A stretch of DNA of 26,354 nucleotides from Spongospora subterranea (Eukaryota > Endomyxa > Phytomyxea > Plasmodiophorida > Plasmodiophoridae), in assembly GCA_900404475.1 (NCBI GenBank), contig OUQQ01000289.1:1-26354 (forward strand), given 5' to 3'. Shown here one piece after another: positions 1 through 9,900 of the stretch. A program made the translations under genes and the position numbers. How positions within the stretch are numbered: the stretch's first letter is position 1; the number at the start of each line of letters is the position of its first letter. Under the pieces are notes generated by a model. That model did no database searches and was not told the origin of the DNA. It saw only the letters and a list, made by a program, of their open reading frames with translations.

Positions 1-87
1 ATGCATCGAACGCTGTCTTCGGTTCAGGCCGTCGTGGAAGGTACAGACGTTTGGGACCATCTCCGAGATTTTTATTGAGCGACTTCG
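1..87 (+). repeat. Partial copy of the element tail also found at 1884 and 2231
   Basis: The first 87 bases match the stretches starting at 1884 and 2231, which encode the end of an ORF finishing in the residues DLIERLRPDG. This copy has one substitution near 51 and a one-base insertion near 71-75 that breaks the frame. Similarity stops at about 87, where the transposase-related sequence begins. It is therefore the truncated 3' end of a second element-associated ORF lying just upstream of a transposase. It is cut by the window edge. Confidence 0.75.
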
Positions 88-114
88 AGGTGCGACCATG
101 CTGTTACTGGGACT

Positions 115-1099
115 ATGCTTTTTCATGAAGTTCGCCAGTACGTTTTGTTGGGTTTGATGATGTATTTTGCTGAATGTTTCTATAGTTTCCAACCCACATT
201 CTGTGAAGGCAATGACTGGGCACTCCGACAACGAATTTATCGATTTGTCGCCAGAGAAGGCTTTGTGCAAAGGCGTGCGACCCACGTCGCTCAGAATACA
301 CGCCATGAAGTTGGTGTAATTGATGATTTCGTTGCTGCTGTCAATGACAATATTGCGTTAATGAAACTTCCCCCAGAATTGATGGTCAACGTTGACGAAA
401 CGGACCTTCCGTTCAATTTGCCTGCCAAGACTACCCTGTCTCGTCGTGGCCGGCGAACTGTGTCTGTCACCGGAAATGGATCCAGCGGTCGTGCCACAGC
501 GCTCCTGGGGGTTTCCCTGGCGGGAGAGAAACTTCACGTTTTTCTCGTCTTCAAGAGAAAGCGTCATCAACGAGTCCATCGAGAAGTCATGGGAGACTTC
601 GTCAGCCGAGGGTTCCCTGAAGGCATTGTTATGACAGTCCAGAAAAACGCTTGGATACGGAAATCATGCATGAATGGATTGAAAGGGTCTGGAAACTCTG
701 GATTCAGATTCGCCAAGCTCGGTATTCCTATTTAACGCATTAACAGCTTTTCAGCTCATCTGGAATCCACGGTTATCGATAAGCTCGCCGAACTTGGGAC
801 CGAGGTACGTGAACAATCAACGTTTGACCTATGTTTTCTTACGGTTTGCCTAGACCGAAGTCATCGTGGCGGGATATACCTCTAAATTACAAGTACTTGA
901 TGTCGGTATACATAGACCCTGCAAGCACCACTTTCATCCAAAACATACCGAGTTTCTCATCAATCGGTCTGTATTAAACGAGAAACCTCGAAGACAGGAA
1001 ATTGCGAACTGGGCAACTTACTCCTGAAGTCAGGTATCAACTGCCGCCATTCTAAACACATGGAGCCATATAGGAATCCAAACAGCACCTTCGCAATGA
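115..1099 (+). pseudogene. Pogo/Tc5-like DDE transposase, decayed
   Basis: The reading runs from a CENP-B/Tc5-type helix-turn-helix remnant (motif FVQRRATHVAQ near 260-300) into a DDE_1 catalytic core. The first Asp is in VDET (394-396). The block TVSVTGNGSSGRATALLGVS and the motif FKRKRHQRVHRE follow. After a frameshift near 650 the sequence continues as EIMHEWIERVW, and after another shift and stop near 732-743 as NSFSAHL. A 49-bp GT-AG intron (805-853) joins to TSKLQVLDVG, which carries the third Asp (899-901). The tail, with ILNTWSHIGI, ends at 1099 and has an in-frame stop at 1025-1027. The second catalytic Asp is read as Asn (742-744). It is a dead member of the pogo/Tc5 group; terminal repeats and target-site duplications were not identified. 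The N-terminal boundary is uncertain. Confidence 0.85.
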
Positions 1100-1105
1100 T
1101 ATTTT

Positions 1106-1316
1106 TTAATTCTAATATAGGAATCGCGTCTAATAGAATACATGATGCCATTCCAAGGTTGCGAGCATCCTTTCTAAGTTTGTGAGAATTTTCGGAGCAT
1201 GCATATAGCTCTACCACTTGTGCGAACTTTCCCACATATCGCTCACGAATTGGAAAGCAGCTCTTGGGCAGGAATCCGATACGACACGATTCATAACCAT
1301 TGATGACAGCATGCAC
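1106..1316 (-). repeat. Left arm of a 211-bp inverted repeat (element ORF fragment)
   Basis: The reverse complement of this stretch matches 1565-1775 with only about five mismatches by eye. Read on the minus strand it encodes the same peptide as the right arm, with motifs VINGYESCRIGFLPKSC and RYVGKFAQVVELYACSENS. It begins seven bases after the transposase tail, so an ORF fragment has been inserted here in inverted orientation. Confidence 0.9.
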
Positions 1317-1351
1317 TTTTTACGGATTTTTAGTTTTTCAGAAAGGACCAA

Positions 1352-1990
1352 GATGTCGACGGTTGATGCCGAGATCCTTGGTCTTCGAAATCCTGACAAT
1401 GGACGCTCGTGTGGGTCTTATACAGTCTGTGGCGATGTGGTCAAAGGTTCAAATTCACCCTTATTGAGAGTATTTTCCTACAATGTTTCGTTTCTGTCAA
1501 CACCAACGTTTTGATGTTTACAATTCCTCAATCAAGAAACGGTGTGGTCGAAGAAGCGGTCGCTGTACATGCTGTCATCAATGGTTATGAATCGTGTCGT
1601 ATCGGATTCCTGCCCAAGAGCTGCGTTCCGATTCGTGAGCGATATGTGGGAAAGTTCGCACAAGTGGTAGAGCTATATGCATGCTCCGAAAATTCTCACA
1701 AACGTAGAAAGGATGCTCGCAACCTTGGAATGGCATCATGTATTCTATCAGACGCGATTCCTATATTAGAATTAACCTGGGGTCCTATATCAAGTTGGAA
1801 GCACATATGGCGTCGACTGGAGAAATATTGAACAATGGCGAATGCGGCTGCTCAACAGTGAGTGCGTTGACCGTCAAGCCAAGATGCATCGAACGCTGTC
1901 TTCGGTTCAGGCCGTCGTGGAAGGTACAGACGTATGGGACCATCTCCGAGATTTGATTGAGCGACTTCGCCCTGACGGATAGAGCTACCT
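1352..1990 (+). pseudogene. Second element-associated ORF, unknown family, with right arm of the inverted repeat
   Basis: The family is not recognised. A reading begins MSTVDAEILGLRNPDNG, has CGSYTVCGDVVKGS, and after an interruption or short intron near 1465-1550 resumes as NGVVEEAVAVHAVINGYESC. The block 1565-1775 is the right arm of the inverted repeat. Past 1775 the frame reads SWKHIWRRLEKY then stops (1829-1831). Another frame continues LLNSECVDRQAKMHRTLSS to a stop after DLIERLRPDG (1980-1982), so at least one frameshift is present. A copy of this tail lies just upstream of the transposase at the window start. The ORF may therefore be a companion of the transposase in one element, or a separate nested element. 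Confidence 0.5.
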
Positions 1991-2185
1991 AGAGTAGGTA
2001 TCTCAACTCAAAACTCGAAATTTGGGGCGCTCCGAAAATCCTCTACTGGATCTCAATTATTTTTTAGATTGGAGATAGCAATCATATCACATAACTGTGC
2101 CGTTACGAATACATCTTCTTCAACGGTTCCAGATACCTGCAGCGACTTAGCCGGCTCTGGGTTCTTCAATGACCCACCCTCGACC
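1846..2185 (+). repeat. 340-bp direct repeat, copy A
   Basis: This 340-base stretch is identical by eye to 2193-2532. The two copies are separated by seven bases (2186-2192), the last of which is the only N in the window. It carries the end of the second element ORF followed by non-coding sequence. Confidence 0.95.
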
Positions 2186-2192
2186 CTGTCTN

Positions 2193-2532
2193 GGCTGCTC
2201 AACAGTGAGTGCGTTGACCGTCAAGCCAAGATGCATCGAACGCTGTCTTCGGTTCAGGCCGTCGTGGAAGGTACAGACGTATGGGACCATCTCCGAGATT
2301 TGATTGAGCGACTTCGCCCTGACGGATAGAGCTACCTAGAGTAGGTATCTCAACTCAAAACTCGAAATTTGGGGCGCTCCGAAAATCCTCTACTGGATCT
2401 CAATTATTTTTTAGATTGGAGATAGCAATCATATCACATAACTGTGCCGTTACGAATACATCTTCTTCAACGGTTCCAGATACCTGCAGCGACTTAGCCG
2501 GCTCTGGGTTCTTCAATGACCCACCCTCGACC
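2193..2532 (+). repeat. 340-bp direct repeat, copy B
   Basis: This copy starts immediately after the ambiguous base at 2192 and ends where the sequence diverges at 2533. Perfect identity beside an N is more easily explained by two overlapping contig ends joined without merging than by a biological duplication. Confidence 0.95.
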
Positions 2533-2552
2533 AGTCCATATCCAGGTCGGCA

Positions 2553-2781
2553 GAAGTTCGCGTGTTGCGACGATATATCTGCTGCTACGTGAAGCGAATT
2601 TTTATGAGACCCTGGGAATCATCCCATGGCAAAACTATGGCGGTATGGTGCCAGGTCGCCACCAACCTGTCTGGTTCAAGAGGACTGATCGACGAGCGGA
2701 TGTGGCATTTTATTATGCAAGTGGGGCAAAGAATCTCAAAAAATGACAGAGAAGTTTGATAAAATTGTAATAGACAATAAA
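2553..2781 (+). other. Possible 3' end of an unidentified gene or element ORF, with AATAAA
   Basis: An open frame of about 65-69 codons ends at TGA 2757-2759 and contains MRPWESSHGKTMAVW and RGLIDERMWHFIMQVG. It is rich in Trp and has amphipathic spacing, so it looks protein-like. AATAAA at 2776-2781, 17 bases past the stop, fits a polyadenylation signal. A second open frame (2516-2746) overlaps it, so the choice of frame is not secure. No family was recognised, and the upstream part is disturbed by the direct repeat. Confidence 0.3.
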
Positions 2782-4272
2782 GTAGTCATATTTTGTTAAG
2801 GTAAAGGGGGTAAGCTACCGGCAGGAAGACATAAATTCCTCCGGCGAGGTTTTCGCTGGGAATAGGCTGAATAGTAGGGGTAATATGTTGTACCTTTTCT
2901 ACCTGAGTGACATGTGCTTTACTGATACCTGGGCAAGTTTTGTTTGCGTCGAGGAGTAGGTTTCCGATGAAAAAACCAGATCTTCAAGGGTTAAAACTCT
3001 TTCCTTACAGCTGCTTCTTTCCATTCTAGAATTAAGCTTGGACCTGGAGCTACGATATATGTTTGGGCATCCTGTCAGGGTGCCGGGTCCCGGCAACGGC
3101 GTTCAATTGCGGCATTCGTGACAGTAACGCCATGTCGTTTTGATCTGTAGCGCCTGTAACACAGAAGCTGTAGGTGTTGTCGCCAAAAGGGTGATCCGTT
3201 GCCAAGCACACCTGTCGAATTGGGATTGATTCCATCGATTATCATACTGATTCCTGTGTCCAAAGCGGATTATGTTCAAGGATACAAGTTCTGTGGCCAG
3301 TGAAGGTGGCACCGTATCGATCTGCAGTCAGGTGCGGTTCAAGGAAGAACGATTGCTGACGAGACCATCCTGGCAAATGCGGTGCGACAAGTTACTGAAA
3401 TCACAGGATCGCATCCAGGATATTGAGACAGCATCCAAGAACTCTGAATACAAATTTACATGATTGATTTTGATATCGGCAAAAAACTGTACATACGACG
3501 ATATGATTGAATAAAAGCGGTAATTTTAGCTATTGGCTCTTGATTTCAGTAATATCCGTCTTTCCGTCGTTTTTATTGCTGTCGAGAGGTGCCCTGTTCG
3601 AATTGCTCCAAAGCGACTTGGCATCAATATCACTCATTGTCCTTGATCATGAACCAGGGGGTGATTCGCTCTTCATAGTGTAAAACTACGACGAAACGGC
3701 GGGTGCGGTTCGATTTACAGGTCATCCGGGAACGCCTGGATCCCGTCGCTTTGGTTGAATTCATCAACCCAAATGTAACTCGGGCGAATGATACGATAGC
3801 AATGGGGTCAAACACAACTCGGACGGCGACATAGTTGAACAGAGTTGGATCACCGCACCGACCACAATCGTTAATCTGACGTCTGTACAGAGATCGCAAT
3901 TCTTCATGGAATTTGGATCACCTTTTGCCCTGGAACAGTAATAATCAGCAAATCAACACCAGTTTCTTCTCATTCATGAACCTTCCTCCAAAATCAAATT
4001 ATCATCTGGTGTTCATAGCGCCCCCAATTTTGGTTGAGAATGTGTTGGATTATGCTCATATTTATTGATTAACTTTTGATATACACGTATTCAGGCAATT
4101 ATATATTGTGGGCCATTCATGATCGACGACGTCCTGTTTTCTGTATCTATCGGTGGATAATCCCCTTGTTCTGATGGCGATCGGCAGATATCAATATGGG
4201 TCTATTAATATCACGATCAAGGCCCAGTTCAGTTATCGACCGAATGCGGTGAAACTCATTCTGCTATCGAAG
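2782..4272. other. No convincing gene; scattered short readings
   Basis: The stretch holds only short open frames. Two read slightly protein-like: a plus-strand reading near 3320-3426 (AVQGRTIADETILANAVRQV) and one near 3720-3830 (DPVALVEFINPNVTRAND). Neither can be extended with a start, splice sites or family motifs. They may be remnants of old mobile elements. No RNA gene or clear repeat was seen. Confidence 0.4.
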
Positions 4273-5424
4273 ATGAGAGGGCGATATCACATCCTTGTCG
4301 TTGGGTTGGCGATCACTTTGGTCGTGAGTAGCGCCATGATCTCGCCCCAGCTATCGTCGGGCGCTCATGAAAAGGCGTTCGAGGATCGGTTCAGGCGAGG
4401 GCATCTGACAGAAACCGCCGCCAACGAGGGGCGAACTGACTCCAGTTCGCTTCGTCGGCAAGAAGACCATCTGGGCACGATCGGGGCGTCGGAAAACTCG
4501 GCCACGATCGCGTCCAATGCGCTGGACGAAGCTGGACTGTCGTCACTTTCGTCTGGAACCCAATCCGATTACGCGCTGGGATCGCGGGAACGGAACACGA
4601 TCGCACAAGATCACGTCGACGTTGGTCGACACGCGTCGTCCATGAGGGACGCCGGCCAAGCAATTGGCTCCCTCACCGAGCGGGAATCGTCGAGCGCCGT
4701 GATCGGGGGCCCCGTATGGAAGGGCGACCAATCGGTCGACTCGTCCCGGTTCAATCGTGTCGACCAGGAGCGCGTCGGACACCAATCCGATTACGGGAAG
4801 GTGGCGGATCGATCGATGACAACGTTCGATCGAGGAATCGCCTGGAAATCAGCGGATGCGTCGGCGAAGATTGGGCAAAATGGCGCTACGGGCGGTGGGA
4901 GCATGGGGTTTGAGTCGGGACGGGGATCGAGCCAGCGCGATACGGGCGCGATCCTCAAACAGCAGTTGGCCGAAGCCGGCCTGACCACGAATCAGGTCGA
5001 CAAGAGCCACGATGCGATAGTGCACGGGAAGGCCAGACGGGGATCGGTGGCGATCGGGTTCGGGGAAGACCTCGTGGGGTCGGCCGTCCACGTCGATCAT
5101 GTCGGATGGGATCGGGGCGGATTATCGCATCGGGATCGGACCGCGTTCCAACACGACGCCTACGACAACGCCTTGGCCGTCAACCAGGATAGGTCCAAGG
5201 CGGCGGTCGACGCCAAGGTCGCCATCGGTCAAGGCCTGGGCGATTGCGTTAACGAAGGGCAGCGATTGTCGCAGGGCGCCAATTCCAACGATCGGGTGCT
5301 GGAGCGGGACAGCGGCGATAGATTGACCACTAGATCTGATTCAACAACTGCCACAGAATTCGATATCGGTGGGAAAACAGTGATCAAAGGTAAAGGAATT
5401 GGCATTGACGCCGTTCCTTTTTGA
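4273..5424 (+). CDS. Secreted hydrophilic Gly/Ser/Asp/Arg-rich protein, unknown function
   Basis: This single exon has 383 residues if translation starts at 4273. That start gives a textbook signal peptide: MRGRYH, a hydrophobic core ILVVGLAITLVVSSAM, then polar sequence. An in-frame ATG at 4153 would add 40 residues and bury the signal, so I prefer the inner start. The mature part has no recognised domain, only one Cys, no further membrane segment, and loosely repeated polar blocks (HQSDYG / TQSDYA; SRERNT / SQRDTG). The coding sequence is more GC-rich than its flanks and contains about 21 GATC tetramers. AATAAA (5427-5432) lies two bases after the stop codon. It probably enters the secretory pathway; an extracellular role is inferred from the signal peptide alone. 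Confidence 0.75.
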   Translation: MRGRYHILVVGLAITLVVSSAMISPQLSSGAHEKAFEDRFRRGHLTETAANEGRTDSSSLRRQEDHLGTIGASENSATIASNALDEAGLSSLSSGTQSDYALGSRERNTIAQDHVDVGRHASSMRDAGQAIGSLTERESSSAVIGGPVWKGDQSVDSSRFNRVDQERVGHQSDYGKVADRSMTTFDRGIAWKSADASAKIGQNGATGGGSMGFESGRGSSQRDTGAILKQQLAEAGLTTNQVDKSHDAIVHGKARRGSVAIGFGEDLVGSAVHVDHVGWDRGGLSHRDRTAFQHDAYDNALAVNQDRSKAAVDAKVAIGQGLGDCVNEGQRLSQGANSNDRVLERDSGDRLTTRSDSTTATEFDIGGKTVIKGKGIGIDAVPF

Positions 5425-5426
5425 AC

Positions 5427-5432
5427 AATAAA
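5427..5432 (+). promoter_or_regulatory. AATAAA polyadenylation signal
   Basis: A canonical hexamer two bases after the TGA of the secreted-protein gene. It implies an extremely short 3' untranslated region. Confidence 0.55.
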
Positions 5433-5971
5433 GGACTGTAATTTGACATTTATCGCCATCAAATTCCGTTCCTCGATATTCCAGCACACGCTATCGTTCT
5501 AGGCCTCCCGACAGCGTTTCCGTTGCAAAACATGAAGCAGATCGAGGAAGATGGCACATCCGCTAATTATGTGAACTCACACGCCACAGCCCAGATCCAT
5601 TGATCATACACATCTGAATGGGTTGAGTTTCTATAACAATAATCATGAACGAGGTAATGCAATCTCGTTGTTGTAAATCGAATCAAGAAAGCCCGAGTAC
5701 CTTTTTGGGGTCCGAAATGGGAATACCACCGCCTTAAGCACTCAATTTACGGAAAACGAGATTTGAGTTTTTAAAAATCTGTCATAGCTGCAGAGAGTCG
5801 CCATAGAGCTTGATAAACACCCATTTTTTCATATTTCAAAAACTCTTGACTGTTCAATATCGTCATGAGAATAGGGCTGAGCAATATCATACTCTTTCCC
5901 CAGGTCCATTTGTAGCTGGAATTTGGACGATTGAGTCGCGTGCCCGCGATGAAAACATCGTTATATACGGA
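5433..5971. other. Intergenic region upstream of the ankyrin gene
   Basis: No gene was seen. The reading frame of the ankyrin gene stays open back to an ATG at 5810. The sequence upstream of 5972 is AT-rich and unlike the coding part, so it is more likely leader or promoter. Confidence 0.45.
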
Positions 5972-7275
5972 ATGGAAGAGAGCGTGACCGGTTTGGATAG
6001 CGATCAGTCTCGCGCTCGCCGTTATCGCGCCTGGCGTCACTTCCACCTGGCCCATCGCGCCCTCTTCATCCTGCGCCTCGGCAATAACGATTACAAACTC
6101 GTGCACGGGTTCGTGACCCAATTCATCGAGGCTGCCGGCGACGGCGACCTTGCATCGATCGAACGACTTTTACAGAAACCATGCATAGACGGCGGCGTCC
6201 GAACGCGAGCGTTCAAGAAGGCGTGCGAATCAGGGAGATTGGAAGTGGTTGAGCGATTGCTGCTTGAAGATGGAGTTATTCCCAACGCCCAGTTCGATTG
6301 GTCGGTTCGCGTGGCAGCCGCCAACAATCACGTTCAGCTGGTGGATCGGTTGCTGCAGTTGCCGACCGTTGATCCAACCGCCCGAGACAATTGGGCGTTG
6401 GTCAGGGCGGCTGAACGCGGTCACTCTGCGGTCTTGGAGCGGCTGTTGGGCGTATCGGGGATCGATCCTGGCGCTAGAAACAACTGGTCCATTGTCAAAG
6501 CCGCCGAAAACGGTCCCAAACTCCAATTATTGCTTATCAGAGTCCCTTGTCGATTTCCAGTTTTTTAGTTGATCGTGTCGCTGAATAACTAATTGATTCC
6601 AGATTTCGTTTTTGGTTCAGGTCATTCCAAAATTGTCGACTTGTTGTTGCAAGTGCCAGGTTGATTCCAGAGATTGTTCGCGTACACAGCTGGATCCCTT
6701 ATTCCACTATAGGTGTGGATCCAACGGCCATTGACAATGAGGCTCTCAAGAGCGCCATCCGTCTTGGTCATGCTGATGTTGTCTGTCTTTTGCTCGCTGA
6801 CGATCGCGTTCGAAAATCCATTGACGATTTCGGTAATCAACAATTTGGTGTACATAAAGTGTCAAAACCAACTTCTATATATTCAAAATTTATTATTTGA
6901 AGATGATAGTTACATTGAATTTGCAAAACGATTTCTGAATATTCACAACCACCATTGGTTGTCTCTAATAGTTTCTTGTCGCAGCGTTTTTCAACAATTT
7001 AGATTAATTTTGGGTTCTTATGGTGAAAAACAGGTTCACTGTTTGAAATCGCGACAAGGGCGGTGGTGCGACGAAAGCTAATGGGGGCGATGCGCGAAAG
7101 CACTGTGCAGGCGATCCTGATTGTGGCGCGTGCCGACTTGCTCCCGGTCAATATTCGCCAGCGGATTCTGTTCATGTCGCATGGTCTATGGTTGCCGGGA
7201 AAGGGCGCCCGCGAGAATCTGCTCATCATCAAACGGATCATGAGAAGAGGAAAACTAGGACGATCTGACAACTGA
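5972..7275 (+). CDS. Ankyrin-repeat protein (four exons)
   Basis: Exons are 5972-6512, 6621-6659, 6713-6832 and 7034-7275. All three introns (108, 53 and 201 bp) are phase 1, and the product is 313 residues. About six ankyrin units run from residue 48 to 225, with the pattern hydrophobic-AA-x-GH-x-x-V-x-x-LL, as in ALVRAAERGHSAVLERLL and KSAIRLGHADVVCLLL. The splices rest on repeat continuity: exon 1 ends in AENG and exon 2 resumes HSKIVDLLLQVPG; exon 3 resumes VDPTAIDNEAL. The first donor (GTCCCA) is weak but required by the repeat. The C-terminal 80 residues are basic, with no recognised domain. There is no signal peptide from this start. The likely role is protein-protein binding; the partner is unknown. 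Confidence 0.8.
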
Positions 7276-7921
7276 TAAAACAACACCGATATTCAGATCG
7301 ACGTGAACGATTTTCAAGCCGTTTTTGATGAAGGGCATTGGATATTGGTTTAACAGTAGATGGAATTTGTTGATCATCAATTATTGCCACCCACTTAGAT
7401 GGTTTGATATATCACAGAGTAGCGTCGGTAGAGGGCAACACTTGTTCCAATGGGTGTTTTGGGCTTGACGATGATCGGACAGCGACTTTCTACCATCAAA
7501 GGTCGTTCAACAAAAAGTATTCAGACGAACAGCTGGGGTTGTTAAGGCAATGACATTGAACGATATGTAGTCAATTTGGAACCGTGTTTTGGTTCACACT
7601 TCTCAACGGATGGCTTTGACCTTCGAACCCTGTCAATTAATATTCACGTGGACACGTCTCGTGCCATAAATACGCGGTAATAACAAAATTAACCACTTAT
7701 CCAACAAGCACATTCATCAATCAAAAGAGGAATCGGTCTGGGTTGAGTTGTGACATCAACAGTGGGTTCAGATCACCGTTCTAAATATATCGTGGTCCCT
7801 GTCGTTTGTGTGTATGTAACAACATCTGTGTAAGTCCGTGATGACCACGTGATGTCCAACAGGCCATGCACCGGACTAACCCCGTCAGTATCTCGACCAG
7901 GTGGCTGCCGGCTAGAACGCC
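7276..7921. other. Intergenic region before phytochelatin synthase
   Basis: I see no gene, repeat or RNA gene here. A minus-strand frame across 7781-8206 is the antisense shadow of the first phytochelatin synthase exons. Confidence 0.5.
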
Positions 7922-9900
7922 ATGGCGAGGTCCTTCTATAAAATACCACTCCCTGAGCCGCCGGCAATTGCATTCTCGTCGATTGCTGGTCGCCATGTGT
8001 TCCATCGCAGTCTCACGGATGGCTATATGGAGGTAAAACTCCTTTCTCAGTAATATCGTGATATTTCTCACCTCTGTGCCTAAAGCGCTTTTTTCCTCTT
8101 TGTGAGCATGTAAAGACTCTGAATTCGAACTGTTTCGTGAATTGATCGGGTTAACATCAACAGTTTCGAACCCAAGACGAGCCCAGTTTTTGTGGAGTCT
8201 CGACATTAGCGATGGTTTTGAATGGTACCTGGCTTGTCGCCTTTGCGATTACGTTGTTATTGATTATCAAAGCTATGGGACAGGACCCAGGGCGCGTATG
8301 GAAAGGCCCATGGCGCTACTATCACGAGGATATGCTAACCTGTTGTGTTCCGCTACAGGTAAACCTTTCAAATATTCGTGCCAAACACGTCTGAAACTGT
8401 GTTTTACAGATTGTCAAACGAGATGGGATTACTTTCCGCCAGCTGGAATGTTTGGCTCGCTGTAATGGCGCTTCCGTCAAATCTTATATGGCGATGGATC
8501 CCCAAGTGTATGATTCATAGTAACGCTCTGTTTTTCTTTTTATTGTATTTGGAGTTGCAAATTTCCCCTCTTTTCTGATCTTTTTTTCGAGAGCGCCGTC
8601 GTCCGAATCGCTATTATCTTCAGATTTTCAATGATCTGTTGATCGAAGTGCTTAGGACTGTGGACGTTTTCCGGGAATACGTCAAGCGATCAACGTCGTT
8701 TGGAAGCGAGTTTATGATCGCCTCTTATAGTCGCAAACATCTTGACCAGACAGGCGATGGACACTTTTCCCCTGTTGGCGGTTACGATGCCGATAATGAC
8801 CTGGTCCTAATTATGGATGTAGCCAGATTCAAGGTCAGTTTATCACATTTCCCCAGAAAGAAACTGTTCAATTAGCCTTCAGTATCCACCTCATTGGATT
8901 CCATTAAAGCTTTTATTTGAGGCGATGACACTTTTCGACGAAACCACAGGCCGTTCTCGTAAGTTCATGATACTTTACCCCTAATTTGTTTTGAGTTTAC
9001 AGGCACTTCAGTTCCATAATAGATCTTGGCACTCATTGTGCACTCATTGGTTAGACCGGCCATTAGTTTTCTATCTCAGAATTGTAAATGTTCAATTTCG
9101 ACATTAACATTGAATCGTTCGATGCTGTTGTTGAACAGCGACATAATTTACCTGTCAGGCGGATTCATGGTGCTGTCGAAGCGCATGGGCCATTCAATTT
9201 ATTTTTTGATATCGCAACGAATCAAATCGTGGCGGGATTTTATCGATAAGATCAGGACGACGCTGGTCCCACTCTGCGATAACGTACAGAAATCCTGCCT
9301 TCAGGTCGATGTAGAAGGTCGGCAGAGCCATATTCTGGTTTTCGAATTGGTTTTCATCATCGTACAGAATCTGCCGAATCCATGCTAATGTGTGTGACGA
9401 AGCGGTTTTCGGGAGATGTTCTCAGCATGATCTCGACCTATGCTAACGAGTTCAGTCTCAATCATGTGTCAGTTGCCCATCAGGAACAAGTCGACCTTCT
9501 TCTAGAGCAGTTACGGTCAACGGCCGCATTCGGTGTTATATCAAGGTCACTACATGTTTCTCTAATCACGCCCATTTTTGTTCATTTCTTATCTGGTATT
9601 CCGATTTGTAGTTTGTTCAACTTGGCAATGATCATGCTAATGATCCGTTGACATTCCATTGACAGATACCATAACCCGCCAACGACCGATGATGATCTTC
9701 CCGCTCACGAAGTGATGACAATATTGTTGTTGGCGCTGCCTCGATCGACATGGGAGGGCGATGACGGATTCTTGAGCCCATGTATCAAGTGCTTTTTCCC
9801 AGATTCGCTGCCGGAGCCTCTTAACAACGAGGTGATCGCCATACGCTATCAGATTGAAGCGCTTTTGCAATATTGCAATTACGGTCAATGTTCATTGTGA
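7922..9900 (+). CDS. PCS: Phytochelatin synthase (glutathione gamma-glutamylcysteinyltransferase), ten exons
   Basis: This enzyme polymerises glutathione into metal-binding phytochelatins, normally in the cytosol. Exons: 7922-8032, 8086-8109, 8164-8224, 8273-8358, 8410-8505, 8624-8833, 8883-8958, 9159-9317, 9368-9545 and 9666-9900, giving 411 residues. The start [20 protein letters not shown] matches the family N-terminus. Catalytic Cys55 is in [15 protein letters not shown], followed by [18 protein letters not shown]. His173 is in [13 protein letters not shown] and Asp191 in [14 protein letters not shown]. The His-Asp spacing of 18 is as in plants. The C-terminal region carries RGFMVLSK and, in the last exon, [13 protein letters not shown], resembling the plant Phytochelatin_C region. 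All exon phases are consistent. The intron 8506-8623 acceptor is the weakest: it leaves about a dozen extra residues before His, and an alternative acceptor lies near 8594. A broken paralogue follows at 11248. Confidence 0.92.

Noticed and set aside
1738..1956. Open frame of 72 residues across the start of the direct repeat
   Set aside because: It is an out-of-frame reading of the element tail; the frame shared by the copies at 2231 and at the window start is the likely original coding frame.
7781..8206. 141-residue minus-strand frame
   Set aside because: It is antisense to exons 1-3 of phytochelatin synthase, which carry clear family motifs on the plus strand.
8212..8394. Small secreted protein starting [20 protein letters not shown]
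   Set aside because: The apparent signal peptide is the translated 48-bp intron 8225-8272; splicing restores the phytochelatin synthase sequence [13 protein letters not shown].
9003..9019. Short terminal exon giving a truncated phytochelatin synthase (ending RTSVP)
   Set aside because: The acceptor at 9158 instead yields RGFMVLSK, the expected continuation, and leads into the conserved C-terminal region.
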